A stretch of 64,000 nt of DNA from Lysinibacillus sp. JNUCC-52 (GCF_015999545.1 NZ_CP065546.1:1426001-1490000), one strand, 5' to 3'. Positions 1-9,446 are shown, counted from the first letter of the stretch. Notes: a model not told the origin generated them from the sequence alone. Program-made: numbers and translations.

Positions 1-672
<672 letters not shown>

Positions 673-687
673 CTATGTTTTAACTAA

Positions 688-900
688 TAAAAAAAGCATA
701 AAGCATCCTCATAAAGGACGTCTTTACGCTAATTGACGTGGTACCACCTTAGTTCGACTTAAATAGATAAGCCCTCTAAACGTTTGTAACGAAACGACTC
801 GGTTAGTTGTTAACTGACATCTCCGTGGTAGGTTTCAATAAGAAGAGGTGATATAGCTCTCAGCCTAGGCTATATTATCTGTTTCACAATACTTATTTAC
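688..900 (-). promoter_or_regulatory. T-box riboswitch leader of proS
   Basis: The reverse strand holds the conserved T-box sequence AAGGTGGTACCACG at about 731-750, followed by a terminator hairpin (689-730, stem AGCGTAAAG...CTTTATGCT) and a T-run just before proS. Stem I would start near 890. In the text TTGAAACCTACCACGGAG (about 822-838) the triplet CCT (830-832) is a reasonable proline specifier, consistent with the downstream gene. Uncharged tRNA-Pro should stabilise the antiterminator. The leader limits are approximate. Confidence 0.88.
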
Positions 901-1149
901 TTGATCACATCATCGATTTATTATTTATACATTAATATACCAATTTGCTATATGTAATTCAATCATTACTATCAATCCATGTCCAATTATTACTCTACCA
1001 GCGAAGGAAATCCAGCTCGCATTTAATAAATTGGTCAAAGGCCATAGGGTACAGGATTCAGCTTAAAAATATCATAGATATGTCGTTACTCAACATGAAT
1101 GATGTTTATACTGTAATAGACTTAAACAATTATAAGAGAAGGTGCTTGT

Positions 1150-1512
1150 ATGAATCGTCAACAAACTGAACAATTATGGCGTGAAGAAAAATATCGTGTT
1201 ATGTTTCATAGCCAAAAACATTACAATCAGCTTCGGCAAGCAATGCGCGATTTACTCCCCCATGAACAAATTGAACAATTAATCGAAGCAGCATTACAAC
1301 AAACACCTACTGATGGCAGCATGCGCAATGCGTGCCAGCATATGTGGGGTTATTTCCGTAAAGTTGCCACAATAGAAGAAAAGCAACAATACGAGCAACT
1401 GCTCATCACTGGTAAAATAACGGCGCTTCTTTACTTTTTACAGCAATTAGCGATACAATATAACATTACATATTTACGAGAAAGTACTATTTTAAATATT
1501 ACATTTCTCTAA
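1150..1512 (+). CDS. YbgA/DUF1722-type small protein
   Basis: A 120-residue soluble protein preceded by AGAAGG at a good distance from ATG. The pattern KYRVMFHSQKHY near residues 14-25, then a central M-x-N-A-x-Q-H-M-x-G-Y-F-R-K block and a C-terminal TYLRES, matches the DUF1722 (YbgA) domain, which is often attached to DUF523 or near photolyase genes. Here the domain stands alone. The molecular function of the domain is not established. It is followed 24 bases later by a BRCT-domain gene, and the pair probably forms one transcript ending at the hairpin near 1873-1925. Confidence 0.7.
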   Translation: MNRQQTEQLWREEKYRVMFHSQKHYNQLRQAMRDLLPHEQIEQLIEAALQQTPTDGSMRNACQHMWGYFRKVATIEEKQQYEQLLITGKITALLYFLQQLAIQYNITYLRESTILNITFL

Positions 1513-1536
1513 AATGAACCTCTTAGGAGAACCGAC

Positions 1537-1863
1537 ATGAACAAAAATCAAGACACTACAGAAGTTATCTACCTATCGAATCCATCCGAACGTATAATGC
1601 ATCCATTCTATCATAAACAAATCGTCTTTACAGGGGCCCTCTCCACGATGACACGTTCTGAAGCTGCAAAAAATGCGCGAGCTTATGGCGCAATAATGCA
1701 AGGAGCCGTAACAAAAGAGACAGATTTCCTTATCCTCGGCAAGAACCGACGAGAGAAAAGCACAAAACATTTAAAAGCCGAACGCTTAATTCAGCTTGGG
1801 CATGACATTCAAATTATTGCAGAAGATGATTTTATTTGGCTTATTTCAATGCAAAAATTTTAG
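1537..1863 (+). CDS. Small single BRCT-domain protein
   Basis: A 108-residue protein made almost entirely of one BRCT domain: KQIVFTGALSTMTRSEA at residues 27-43 (the FTG loop and first helix) and the later TDFLILGKN (sheet following the first helix) are typical, as is the DDFIWLI C-terminal helix with its Trp. BRCT domains in bacteria are best known from NAD-dependent DNA ligase, where they contact DNA; free-standing ones also occur in Firmicutes, with unknown roles. The ribosome binding site is TTAGGAGA. It likely shares a transcript with the YbgA-type gene upstream. The DNA-related role is inference. Confidence 0.75.
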   Translation: MNKNQDTTEVIYLSNPSERIMHPFYHKQIVFTGALSTMTRSEAAKNARAYGAIMQGAVTKETDFLILGKNRREKSTKHLKAERLIQLGHDIQIIAEDDFIWLISMQKF

Positions 1864-1870
1864 CGCCTCC

Positions 1871-1926
1871 ATACAAAAGCACGTTGACCCACCGCATCCC
1901 CGCGGTCAATCAACGTGCTTTTTAAT
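1871..1926. terminator. Bidirectional terminator
   Basis: Inverted repeat AAAGCACGTTGACC...GGTCAATCAACGTGCTTTTT between the convergent BRCT and cyclophilin genes, with an A-run on one side and a T-run on the other, so it can stop transcription from both directions. Confidence 0.85.
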
Positions 1927-1943
1927 GAAAAGAGTATGAATTA

Positions 1944-2594
1944 TTATTTTTTCACTGCTGGTGCAGGATAGTCAAAGCCCTTTGTATCCACTTCGACCTT
2001 TTTCATTTTTTGTTCTTCTAACGGCTTATCTGACGCATCTCGATCAACTGCTACAATCTCATCTACCGTTTCCAAACCTTCAATGACTTTTCCAAAAGAA
2101 GCATAATCGCCATCAAGATGAGACGCTTCTTCAGTCATAATAAAAAATTGTGAACCCGCAGAATTTGGATTGTTATTCTCCCGTGCCATTGATATAACAC
2201 CACGTTCATGTTTTAAATTATTTTCAAAGCCATTATTCGTAAATTCGCCCGCAATCGAATAATCAGGACCACCAGATCCATTTCCTGCAGGGTCGCCTCC
2301 TTGAATCATAAAGCCAGGAATTACGCGATGAAAAATAAGCCCATCATAAAAACCATCTTTTACTAAGGAAATAAAATTCGCAACTGTATTTGGCGCTACT
2401 TTAGGCTCTAGTTCGATCACAATTTTTTTATCATCATCCATTGTAATCGTTACAATTGGATTTTCCTTCACTTTAGATGCATATTCAACATTTTCTTCCG
2501 CTGTCTTCTCCTCTTTTGATGTTCCACAACCTGTCAGAACAAAAACGAGTGCCATAAGGCTAACGACAAAATACAATACTTTAGATCGTGCCAA
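1944..2594 (-). CDS. Lipoprotein peptidyl-prolyl isomerase, cyclophilin type
   Basis: Catalyses cis-trans isomerisation of Xaa-Pro bonds, probably on secreted proteins at the outer face of the membrane. The 216-residue product has a lipoprotein signal with lipobox LTGC (Cys23), then a short linker and a cyclophilin domain from about residue 45: FHRVIPGFMIQGGD carries the catalytic Arg and the Gln, and SAGSQFFI the following Phe. The start is TTG, supported by GGGAG nine bases upstream. It is single and convergent with the BRCT gene. The main extracellular foldase of Bacillus (PrsA) is of another family; this is an accessory one. Confidence 0.92.
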   Translation of the reverse strand: MARSKVLYFVVSLMALVFVLTGCGTSKEEKTAEENVEYASKVKENPIVTITMDDDKKIVIELEPKVAPNTVANFISLVKDGFYDGLIFHRVIPGFMIQGGDPAGNGSGGPDYSIAGEFTNNGFENNLKHERGVISMARENNNPNSAGSQFFIMTEEASHLDGDYASFGKVIEGLETVDEIVAVDRDASDKPLEEQKMKKVEVDTKGFDYPAPAVKK

Positions 2595-2665
2595 AGCTTT
2601 TTCACTCCCTATCTAGTCAGTTAATTGAATTATATATCTATAAGATAATGACCGACAACTTTATC

Positions 2666-3499
2666 TTACAAATAGATATTAAAAACAGAGATTTCAGGTG
2701 GAACCATAAAACGAGCAGGGATTCTAGACGTGCCAATTCCTGTATTTACATAAAGCTGCATCCCTGTACTTTTGTTAATGGTATAAAAGCCATCATTATA
2801 TTTTTCAGCCAATGCAGTAGTCTTTGTTTTTATAAATGGTATTTTAATTTGTCCGCCATGACTATGCCCTGCTAATATCAAATTAATAGACGTATCTTTT
2901 AGAAGGTCTGCCATATCTGGCTCATGCATAAGGACTATTTGGTAATCATAGTCAACATCCATTGTCGATAGTAATTGATCTGCGTCTGGATTGCCCAGCA
3001 AGCCATCATCCAATCCACCGATAAATAGCTTCTTACCATTTAATACAGTGACATTCACTCCACGATTACTTAATAGAGTAAAACCTGAATTCGTTAATAA
3101 ATCTTCATATATTTTAAAAGCACCACCACCGTAATCACGGTTTCCCCACACTGCATATTTCCCGACCGTAGCCTTAAGCTTCGATAAACTTTCAGTTACT
3201 TCTTGTTTATGTTGAAACGCAGAAAAATTTTCGAATAAATCCCCTGTAAAAACAATAATATCAGGTGATAATTGATTAACCTTTTCGACTAACGCGTTCA
3301 ATTGGTTTACCGTATAAGTTTCACTAACTTGAATATCGGAAAGTTGAACTACTTTCAATGCTTGTCCTTTGTTTTCATGTAAATCATATGTATGAACGAC
3401 AAGTCTAGTTGGTTCAATTTTAAAAGCATATCCTACAAGTAACGCTATTAATACTATAAGTAATAAAACTATTTTCACAATCCTTTTAACACTCTTCAT
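2666..3499 (-). CDS. Membrane-anchored metallophosphoesterase (YkuE-like)
   Basis: A calcineurin-like phosphoesterase with an N-terminal membrane anchor (residues about 6-25) and the catalytic domain probably outside. Visible metal-binding motifs: LSDIQ, GDLFE, GNRD and AGHSHGGQ. The first motif reads D-x-Q where most relatives have D-x-H, so one metal ligand differs. The ATG at 3499 was chosen because GAAAGGGG precedes it and the hydrophobic anchor then starts at once; an open frame extends further upstream to 3643 without a ribosome binding site. The substrate is unknown; the family includes UDP-sugar hydrolases and lipid phosphatases. Confidence 0.85.
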   Translation of the reverse strand: MKSVKRIVKIVLLLIVLIALLVGYAFKIEPTRLVVHTYDLHENKGQALKVVQLSDIQVSETYTVNQLNALVEKVNQLSPDIIVFTGDLFENFSAFQHKQEVTESLSKLKATVGKYAVWGNRDYGGGAFKIYEDLLTNSGFTLLSNRGVNVTVLNGKKLFIGGLDDGLLGNPDADQLLSTMDVDYDYQIVLMHEPDMADLLKDTSINLILAGHSHGGQIKIPFIKTKTTALAEKYNDGFYTINKSTGMQLYVNTGIGTSRIPARFMVPPEISVFNIYL

Positions 3500-3951
3500 T
3501 CGAATGTAAATGCCCCTTTCAAACCGATAACCGTTTTTATAAAGGTGCGTATTATGTCCTTTTATGATAGCCGCAAAAGTATTCAATAAATAAAAAGAAC
3601 GTGCACTACATAGATGCTCGTTCTTTGTTTTATTTTGATTCAAATTATTTAAACCACAACGTAAAACGAATATACGAGTCCACTAACACCACTTCATACT
3701 GTATATCATTTTTGGCTACGATGCTAGTACGACTCTAGCATTTTTGAAGATAATCTTTATTTCGATATGTCGATAAAAGAATCAGAATTTCCCGAAAGTC
3801 ATAATATGAATCTGTTCCAGTGCAAAGCCAAAGAATTATTATATATGTAAAGGCACAGTTCGTAATTTAGTACATCTAGTAATGCTTCATTAGAAAAAGA
3901 TTAATAGCCAGCTTTCAGCGAACTACCGTCAACTGGCTACAAAATACTTTT
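3500..3951. other. Intergenic, no gene seen; terminator of the Ena gene
   Basis: About 450 bases without a convincing gene. Near 3903-3938 the inverted pair TAGCCAG...CTGGCTA lies just behind the Ena-like gene on the minus strand and could end its transcript. The rest is AT-rich; no RNA gene or repeat was recognised. Confidence 0.5.
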
Positions 3952-4350
3952 TTAAGAAAGTTCATAACGTGGTGTGATACAGAATTCTCCTGCAGCAGGT
4001 AGTACTTCTGTTGCACCTGTGGCAAATACACGAATCGTATCGAATCGTGAAATTGTAAAAGTAAAAGCACCACCAATTGGGATAGCAGTTTGTCTTACGA
4101 CTGTACCACCAGTACCTGCAACAGGGTCAGCTCCTTTAACAAATTGTATTGTAAGTGGAAAGTTACCTATATTTTTTATAAACCCTGATGCGAAAATAAC
4201 CTCGTTTGCATTAGTAGCGTAAATGATTTCAGCGCCAACTACATCGTCACCTGCAACTGTGAAACTATTACATACTTTATCTTGTACATATTTTTTAGGT
4301 TCACAACAACTGAAATTACCAACAATATTTCCATTAGAACCTTGACACAT
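3952..4350 (-). CDS. Endospore appendage (S-Ena-type) subunit, DUF3992
   Basis: A 132-residue protein with a short N-terminal segment containing Cys-Cys (SCCEPKKYVQDKVC, residues 14-27), a beta-rich body and the C-terminal GEFCITPRYELS. This matches the plan of the Ena1A/Ena1B pilins of Bacillus cereus, in which an N-terminal connector with cysteines makes disulphides to neighbouring subunits and the body ends in a GEFCIT-R-Y-like strand. Such subunits polymerise into very stable fibres on the spore surface. No signal peptide is present, as expected for assembly in the mother cell. Divergent from a second DUF3992-like gene (4618). Fibre formation here is inference. Confidence 0.8.
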   Translation of the reverse strand: MCQGSNGNIVGNFSCCEPKKYVQDKVCNSFTVAGDDVVGAEIIYATNANEVIFASGFIKNIGNFPLTIQFVKGADPVAGTGGTVVRQTAIPIGGAFTFTISRFDTIRVFATGATEVLPAAGEFCITPRYELS

Positions 4351-4550
4351 AAATTATATTCAACTCCTTACTCACCTGATTTATTCGTTCTCTATAGTAA
4401 ATGCTTTATGTTCGAAAGAATTTAGACTACTGTAACGCTAAATTAAATAGATAAAAAGTAATTAAAAGCCCATAATTTTTTTTGAATTGCCTATTCTCTC
4501 AACTACTTCTGTATAAATAATTGACAGACGAATGCTCGAACATGGCCGTG

Positions 4551-4578
4551 ACCACATTTATGGTAAAAACATAGTCTA
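4551..4578 (+). promoter_or_regulatory. Candidate SigK (late mother-cell) promoter
   Basis: AC at 4551-4552, a 17-base spacer, then CATAGTCTA at 4570-4578. This agrees with the known SigK pattern (AC in the -35 element, CATAnnnTA in the -10) and lies about 40 bases upstream of the second appendage-like gene. The -10 also sits in a short inverted repeat (ATAGTCT...AGACTAT, 4571-4589), which could bind a regulator. Confidence 0.5.
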
Positions 4579-4617
4579 GATAAGACTATTACTTTGAAGG
4601 GAGGAACAAGGGGAATC

Positions 4618-5556
4618 ATGCAAAATGAGAAACCATCCGTTCATTGTGTAAAGGTATCTAAAATATATGATTGGGTTAATAATTCCACGGTTATAAAGTT
4701 AAGAGAAATGATTCAACTAGAGCAAAAAAAGTTTGATGATTATATTTGTTGTGATTTTTCGGTTCCGAGTGGACAATTGGAACGCACCATTTTATGGACA
4801 ACATACGGCATTAATCAAATCGGTGGCTCTATTTGCATAAACTTTAAAAGCGGCTATGGTAATATTTTATCTGTATTTGTAAATGGTGAAAAACAAGCAG
4901 AAGTTAACGAAGGTAGTTCATTTTCAGCAACCTTTACACATCTTGACTCGATAGAAGTCCAATGTATTGGAAATACACCAAACTGCCATGGGGAATTTAA
5001 AATTATGTTCCATTATCATCCAGGCAATGATTACAAACTAAATTCACCGAGAGATATTAAGCAAACAATTTGTTATGTATCGGATTGTCATGGGAACCCT
5101 ATTTCTTCTGATAGTGGTAGCACAATTACATGCAAAGAATTGACTTGTTCAGATAATAGAGAGTGCGTTCATGTTACAGATGAGCGAGGAGAAACTATTT
5201 TATTGCATATAGTCGATTTTTTAGTAGAAGGTTTTATTTGTGTTCAATTTATGAATAATCAAGGAGAAATTTGTTCTAAATGTATTTTTCCCTTTTCTGA
5301 GGTTGAAACAGTCGCTTTATGTGCACCTCCAGGGACAGAAATTAATTTTAAAGTTATCGATGTTAATTGTAGAACTCATATTATTCCATCATCATCATTT
5401 CATAATAAGACTAATTGCATAGAGTTAGTGATCATGCTATCCATTTGTCAAAGCATTTATTCTTTTAATAAGGTAATCATTGAACTTATCGCCGCTCTTT
5501 GTCAGCCACGTAAATGTACTGACTGTCATTTAGAAGTTCATGAAAGCGTTCCATAA
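4618..5556 (+). CDS. Large Cys-rich DUF3992-like spore appendage/coat protein
   Basis: A 312-residue, cysteine-rich protein without signal peptide. The N-terminus has the CVKVSKIYDWV motif common in spore-surface proteins of Bacillales. Residues about 80-145 (GGSICINF, VFVNGEKQAEV, the central DSIEVQCIG and CHGEFKIMFHYH) resemble the DUF3992/Ena fold: beta strands ending in a C-x-GEF-like strand. The C-terminal half carries further Cys pairs and no recognised domain, so it may be an anchor or tip subunit. ATG at 4618 was chosen over an upstream TTG because AGGGG and GGGAGG lie before it. It is divergent from the smaller Ena-like gene and has a SigK-type promoter. Confidence 0.65.
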   Translation: MQNEKPSVHCVKVSKIYDWVNNSTVIKLREMIQLEQKKFDDYICCDFSVPSGQLERTILWTTYGINQIGGSICINFKSGYGNILSVFVNGEKQAEVNEGSSFSATFTHLDSIEVQCIGNTPNCHGEFKIMFHYHPGNDYKLNSPRDIKQTICYVSDCHGNPISSDSGSTITCKELTCSDNRECVHVTDERGETILLHIVDFLVEGFICVQFMNNQGEICSKCIFPFSEVETVALCAPPGTEINFKVIDVNCRTHIIPSSSFHNKTNCIELVIMLSICQSIYSFNKVIIELIAALCQPRKCTDCHLEVHESVP

Positions 5557-5679
5557 GTAGGTTTTTTTAATTCCTATTTTGTGCTCTGTTCCTCCCTCAC
5601 CATTTCCTCGATTTTTCTTTATATCCTATAATAGTAAAATTTAATATAACCGTTATTATCGTTAAATTCGAAAGTTAAC

Positions 5680-5726
5680 AAAGAATATCCCTCTTGTTCA
5701 AACTAGTTGAGCAGAGGGATATTTAT
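5680..5726. terminator. Bidirectional terminator
   Basis: Inverted repeat AATATCCCTCT...AGAGGGATATT between the convergent Cys-rich spore protein and the MFS gene. Confidence 0.8.
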
Positions 5727-5729
5727 CGC

Positions 5730-6926
5730 TTAACGAATATTTCTTTTTAACATAACTGCCCCAATAGCTATAAGAGCTACAAAGGAGCAAACAATAAACA
5801 TCATGGCATACGATGACAGTTGCACGACTATCCCCATAGCCAAGCTCCCAGCCGAAAATCCTAAATCATAGGTTGCAAGAAAGACTCCAAGCAATATATG
5901 TTTTTTCTTTTCTGGAATGGCAAACGATATGTAGGTCATAATTGTTGGATATAGCATGGCAGATGCTAACCCATTAAAAATAGCTGATAAATAAATGAAA
6001 TTGCCGAGCTGCTCTCCAAAGGCTAGCATTGTTGTTCCAATAGTTGATGACAAAAGCACAAGGACAATGAAATACGGATGCCAATGTCCGTCAGAAGGAA
6101 TCTGTTTACGCAAAATAAACCGACTTCCTACAACGACAAGTGCTTGGATAAATAAATAAACTGCTATATTACCAAGATTGAACTTCAACATATATAGAGG
6201 TAAAAACGTCGATATAGCACCAATTATTGTCGAACCTAATATGATTGTCATTGATGCAATAACAAGTCCTTTATTACTTGTCGATTGTTTTACTGCACTT
6301 AATAATTCTCGAAACGAAAAAGAAACCAATATCTTTTGTTGTTGTGGTAAAGGGGCACCAATAAGTAAAAGTAGCGGCAAAATCGCTAATAAAATGATAC
6401 ACCCTATTAAGTAGTTACCATTTAATTGTTGCCAAAGTAGTATTGCCACAACAGGGCCATAGAGAGAAGGCATAACCGTTGAAAGTGTATACATTGCCAT
6501 GCCTTGTCCACGATCTTCATTTTTTAACATATCGCTTATACCTAGTTGCATCGACATTGAAAAAAAAGCGAGCACAACACCCTGCAACAAACGCACAACA
6601 TAAATGCTATCAATGCCAAATAATACATAAAGCGTCAGTGTAACTGCATGCCCTACTAAAAGCCATTTCATCATCACTTTCACACTATACTTCGCTATCA
6701 TCTGTCCTGCCCACGGTCTTAAAACCATACATACAAACATAGTGATGCCCATAATAAAGCCAATTTCACCTTCAGAAATACCACTTTTTTCTGCTTGCAA
6801 TGGGAAAATAATTGTTAAAATGGAAGACGCCGTGAAAAATAACATAGATAATACATATAGTTGAAGCATTGCTACAGACAGTGGTGTAAAAGGACGATTC
6901 ATTAAACTACTATTTTTACCTGTCAT
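5730..6926 (-). CDS. MFS transporter under Fur control (possible siderophore/metal-linked exporter)
   Basis: A 398-residue inner membrane protein with about 12 hydrophobic segments and the major facilitator layout of two six-helix halves. The loop between helices 2 and 3 carries the RPWAGQMIAKYS-type motif A, as in drug/H+ antiporters. A near-consensus Fur box lies 50 bases upstream, so the gene is probably expressed in iron limitation; siderophore export or iron-related import is the simplest reading, but the substrate cannot be told from sequence. A ribosome binding site (AAAGGTAGG) is somewhat far from the ATG used; a start eight codons downstream is possible. Confidence 0.8.
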   Translation of the reverse strand: MTGKNSSLMNRPFTPLSVAMLQLYVLSMLFFTASSILTIIFPLQAEKSGISEGEIGFIMGITMFVCMVLRPWAGQMIAKYSVKVMMKWLLVGHAVTLTLYVLFGIDSIYVVRLLQGVVLAFFSMSMQLGISDMLKNEDRGQGMAMYTLSTVMPSLYGPVVAILLWQQLNGNYLIGCIILLAILPLLLLIGAPLPQQQKILVSFSFRELLSAVKQSTSNKGLVIASMTIILGSTIIGAISTFLPLYMLKFNLGNIAVYLFIQALVVVGSRFILRKQIPSDGHWHPYFIVLVLLSSTIGTTMLAFGEQLGNFIYLSAIFNGLASAMLYPTIMTYISFAIPEKKKHILLGVFLATYDLGFSAGSLAMGIVVQLSSYAMMFIVCSFVALIAIGAVMLKRNIR

Positions 6927-6975
6927 CCGATGTTACGCCTACCTTTTGCTTTATCTCCTTATGTTCTTTTTATAT

Positions 6976-6995
6976 GATAATGATAATCATTTTCA
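6976..6995. promoter_or_regulatory. Fur box upstream of the MFS gene
   Basis: GATAATGATAATCATTTTC differs from the classical 19-base Fur box at one position, and TGATAATCATTTTCA fits the Bacillus 7-1-7 form with one mismatch. It lies about 50 bases upstream of the MFS start. No other gene start is nearer; the plus-strand gene begins at 7232. Confidence 0.8.
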
Positions 6996-7231
6996 TTTAA
7001 TGATATAGTAGTCTATTCTTTTTTTTTCGTCAATATTATTTTTTAATTGCTTTGGGAGTAGACAAAGCACCTCATTAAAGGCGCTATCAAGGTACATATT
7101 TACGTTTCATTTTCTTCTCTTATTTACTATTTTCCAAGATAAATAAAACAGTTTTGCCTCGTTTCTTTTCAATTTACAAACAAAGATCTATGTATTTAAA
7201 ATTGATAAAAAAGTAGTTATGGGGTGGCGTA

Positions 7232-7654
7232 ATGCATAACAGCAATAGTTCATTCATTGTAGCGTCAATAAATATTATCATTATATCTTTAGCCCAAATT
7301 TTTTATTGGACACTTCTAGAAGACTCAATAAATATGATGATTTATCAATTTTTATTTTTCCCTTTTACTTTAGTGCTGATTAATATAATTTTTTGGTTTA
7401 GCAAATTTAGACTACAGTTTTATCAACACGTCCTTTTTGCTTATGCTGCGTTCTTTAGTTCGATTATTATTACGTTTATTACCGTTCTATCAACTCCTGC
7501 TCAAGAATTGCCACCTGGCGAAATTGTATTATTTGCAGATGTGTTATTTGTTGTTATTACAATAACAATACAGATGATTATCTTGTTGTTATTAAATTCC
7601 ATAGTTTATGTGGTTTATAGAATCTATCATTCTCGAAATAAAATTTTTAATTAA
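7232..7654 (+). CDS. Small membrane protein, four predicted helices
   Basis: A 140-residue hydrophobic protein with four membrane segments at about residues 8-30, 38-57, 66-86 and 100-128, and a short basic C-terminal tail. The ribosome binding site GGGGTGG precedes ATG. I do not recognise the family. It stands alone between the Fur box and a minus-strand gene. Confidence 0.6.
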   Translation: MHNSNSSFIVASINIIIISLAQIFYWTLLEDSINMMIYQFLFFPFTLVLINIIFWFSKFRLQFYQHVLFAYAAFFSSIIITFITVLSTPAQELPPGEIVLFADVLFVVITITIQMIILLLLNSIVYVVYRIYHSRNKIFN

Positions 7655-7727
7655 GGTTGATAATATGTCAATAATGTTCCTTTAGTATTAAAGGCATTAA
7701 TACATAAAAAAAGCACCCAATAAAGCA

Positions 7728-7780
7728 AGATATGCTCCCAGGTGTAGGTATAAAAAAAATAAAATTTTGAGAGCATATCA
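7728..7780. repeat. Inverted repeat with AT-rich loop
   Basis: Arms GATATGCTC and GAGCATATC enclose about 33 AT-rich bases. It lies between the ends of a plus- and a minus-strand gene, so a weak terminator is the simple explanation, although no T-run follows immediately. Confidence 0.35.
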
Positions 7781-7863
7781 ATTGTGATAGTGAGGTACTT
7801 TCAAATTAGCCCCTCTTTACTTCCAAAAGGTTATTTACTTTTTCTTACATAGCAGTTGTATTT

Positions 7864-8331
7864 TTAATGGAGGACATCATTATTATTCGTAATTACAATA
7901 TTTTCTTTATTAATAGTTGCACCAACAGAATCTTGTTTGAAAACATTGATGATTCCATCTACGACGTTTTGAATGATTTGGTTATCAAATGTTGACTCCG
8001 TGCGAAGCACAACGGAACATGCTATTTCTTGATTCTTTGTAGCGTCTACAGTTGATTCAGAGGTTGCCGATACTAGCACATCTTCACCTTTTAAACCTGT
8101 TTGTTCTGCTATGAGTGATTGTATATTTGCTTTTTTTTCGTCAAGCCACTTCATTGTTTCTTCATCGACTTTTTCCATAATGGATACCTTCATTTCACCA
8201 TTTGGCAATATCTCAGTCAATTCACTTGTAACCTCGGGTTTTGGTTTTGGTTGTCCAATAAGATAGTACGATACAGCAAAAGTCACAGGAAGCATCGAAA
8301 ATAGTATTGTTTTTTTAGATTTGCTATTCAT
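7864..8331 (-). CDS. Membrane-anchored extracellular protein, unknown
   Basis: A 155-residue protein with an N-terminal anchor (about residues 6-23) and a polar, probably extracytoplasmic body (TSELTEILPNGEMKVSIMEK and a C-terminal IVITNNNDVLH). The ATG at 8331 is chosen because GAAGGTG lies 9 bases upstream; a GTG three codons earlier overlaps this site. No domain recognised. The Ala/Glu-rich middle suggests a helix followed by a mixed fold. Confidence 0.55.
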   Translation of the reverse strand: MNSKSKKTILFSMLPVTFAVSYYLIGQPKPKPEVTSELTEILPNGEMKVSIMEKVDEETMKWLDEKKANIQSLIAEQTGLKGEDVLVSATSESTVDATKNQEIACSVVLRTESTFDNQIIQNVVDGIINVFKQDSVGATINKENIVITNNNDVLH

Positions 8332-8579
8332 CGATATCACACCTTCTTCATTTACTTGTTTTAATTAGTAAACTTCTAAAGTTCCTCCCAAAGGCTTTCA
8401 AAAATAACAAATTTGAAATATGTAATCGCCCCACCCTTTCTAACGATAGGATACTTAAATTTTCATCTATTTCAACCCCCTCCATTTATTTTTTAATAAT
8501 TTATCAGAATTTTTTAGTTTTTTCAATTAAAAATAGAACATTTTTTTCATTGGATATTCCATCTATAAAAATATCAATT

Positions 8580-8690
8580 TCATCCAAATATCTCTCTTAA
8601 AAAAAACGATTTCTCCAGTAAATTTATCGAAAATTCCTAAGAAAATTTAATCAAATGTATAAGTTGATTTTGTTTCAAGAAGAGTCCTCA
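8580..8690. repeat. Copy 1 of a promoter-region repeat (second copy upstream of the SigO-like gene)
   Basis: About 85 bases, including AAATTTAATCAAATGTATA and AGTTGATTTTG, recur almost unchanged at 13440-13532. There they precede the SigO-like gene; here no sigma gene follows. The core has arms AATCAA/TTGATT around ATGTATAAG. It looks like the upstream part of a duplicated block whose sigma gene is lost. The remainder of the 8332-8796 gap is AT-rich with no gene. Confidence 0.7.
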
Positions 8691-8785
8691 ACGACAGGGG
8701 CCACTACTTTGACGCTCCCTGTTTCAGTAATCGCTACTCGATACCACTTCTCATCGTAAGCGCAAATAACCCCCAGTCTATAATA
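8675..8785 (-). pseudogene. Possible 3' remnant of a lost gene
   Basis: On the minus strand about 36 codons read openly to a TGA at 8675, giving a coding-like C-terminus (AYDEKWYRVAITETG, then SVKVVAPVVEDSS). No start codon or ribosome binding site precedes it and a terminator-like hairpin (ATAACCCC...GGGGTTAT, 8768-8799) overlaps its front. I read it as the tail of a deleted gene; family unknown. Confidence 0.35.
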
Positions 8786-8796
8786 GGCAGGGGTTA

Positions 8797-9267
8797 TTAT
8801 TGAATAGCTTGTTCTAAAGTATTAAAAAATTCATCACTGTTTAGTATTTTAAAATATCTAGTATCGCTACTAAAACATATTTCTTTTTCGTCTTTGAATA
8901 TATAAATGTAGTAATCCTTATTAGATTTTATTTTAACCCAATAATCGGCATCACTTAACATATATATATTGTTCGATATTTGTAAATGTAAGTTTTGTAC
9001 AAGGTGGACAATTTGTTTTCGCTGTTCTTCGTCTTCTATAAAAACCGTTTCATAATCCTCTATATTCCCATTTATAATCCCTATTCCTAGCTTCATTTTT
9101 TCCGTGCTAAAATCCGCATCCTTAAATATGTCCGACACAGTATAAACTTTTTCAGCTTCCGCCTTAAGAGCAGCTTCTCTTATTTTATTTTCATAAATAT
9201 CTAATCCCATTAAAGCAATACTGACTAAAACTACAAAAATGACTATGAAAATTGTACGTTTCCGCAT
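8797..9267 (-). CDS. Membrane-anchored protein, paralogue of the 14760-15266 gene
   Basis: A 156-residue protein: MRKR, an anchor at residues 5-22, then a conserved stretch (IYENK, AALKAEAEKVYTVSDI) and a mixed body ending with a DEFFNTLEQAI helix. The second gene at 14760-15266 has the same start, the same AEAEK-x-YTVSDI-x-KDA segment and a similar end (DDFFNALKNL). GAGGAGGAACTCT precedes ATG at 9267 and the same leader is conserved in the paralogue. The body is expected outside the membrane. No known family recognised. It belongs to the shorter copy of the duplicated block. Confidence 0.65.
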   Translation of the reverse strand: MRKRTIFIVIFVVLVSIALMGLDIYENKIREAALKAEAEKVYTVSDIFKDADFSTEKMKLGIGIINGNIEDYETVFIEDEEQRKQIVHLVQNLHLQISNNIYMLSDADYWVKIKSNKDYYIYIFKDEKEICFSSDTRYFKILNSDEFFNTLEQAIQ

Positions 9268-9407
9268 AGAGTTCCTCCTCATTTTTATTTTTTTAAAATT
9301 ATAACAAATTTCATATATTTTCACTCTACTTAACTATATATTCACATAATATTATCCTTTTTCTGTATAAGTGAATTTTGAACGTTGGATGTTCCTATTA
9401 TAGTTGG

Positions 9408-9446
9408 CAAACAACAAAAAAAGACCGTTTTTACGGTCTTGTTTGG
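9408..9446. terminator. Small terminator-like hairpin
   Basis: AAAAAGACCGTTTTTACGGTCTTGTTT: arms AGACCGT/ACGGTCT between an A-run and a T-rich stretch, behind the 9475-9873 gene on the minus strand. Confidence 0.55.

Noticed and set aside
945-1169. Open frame upstream of the YbgA-domain gene
   Set aside because: No ribosome binding site, poor composition and overlap with the start of the real gene.
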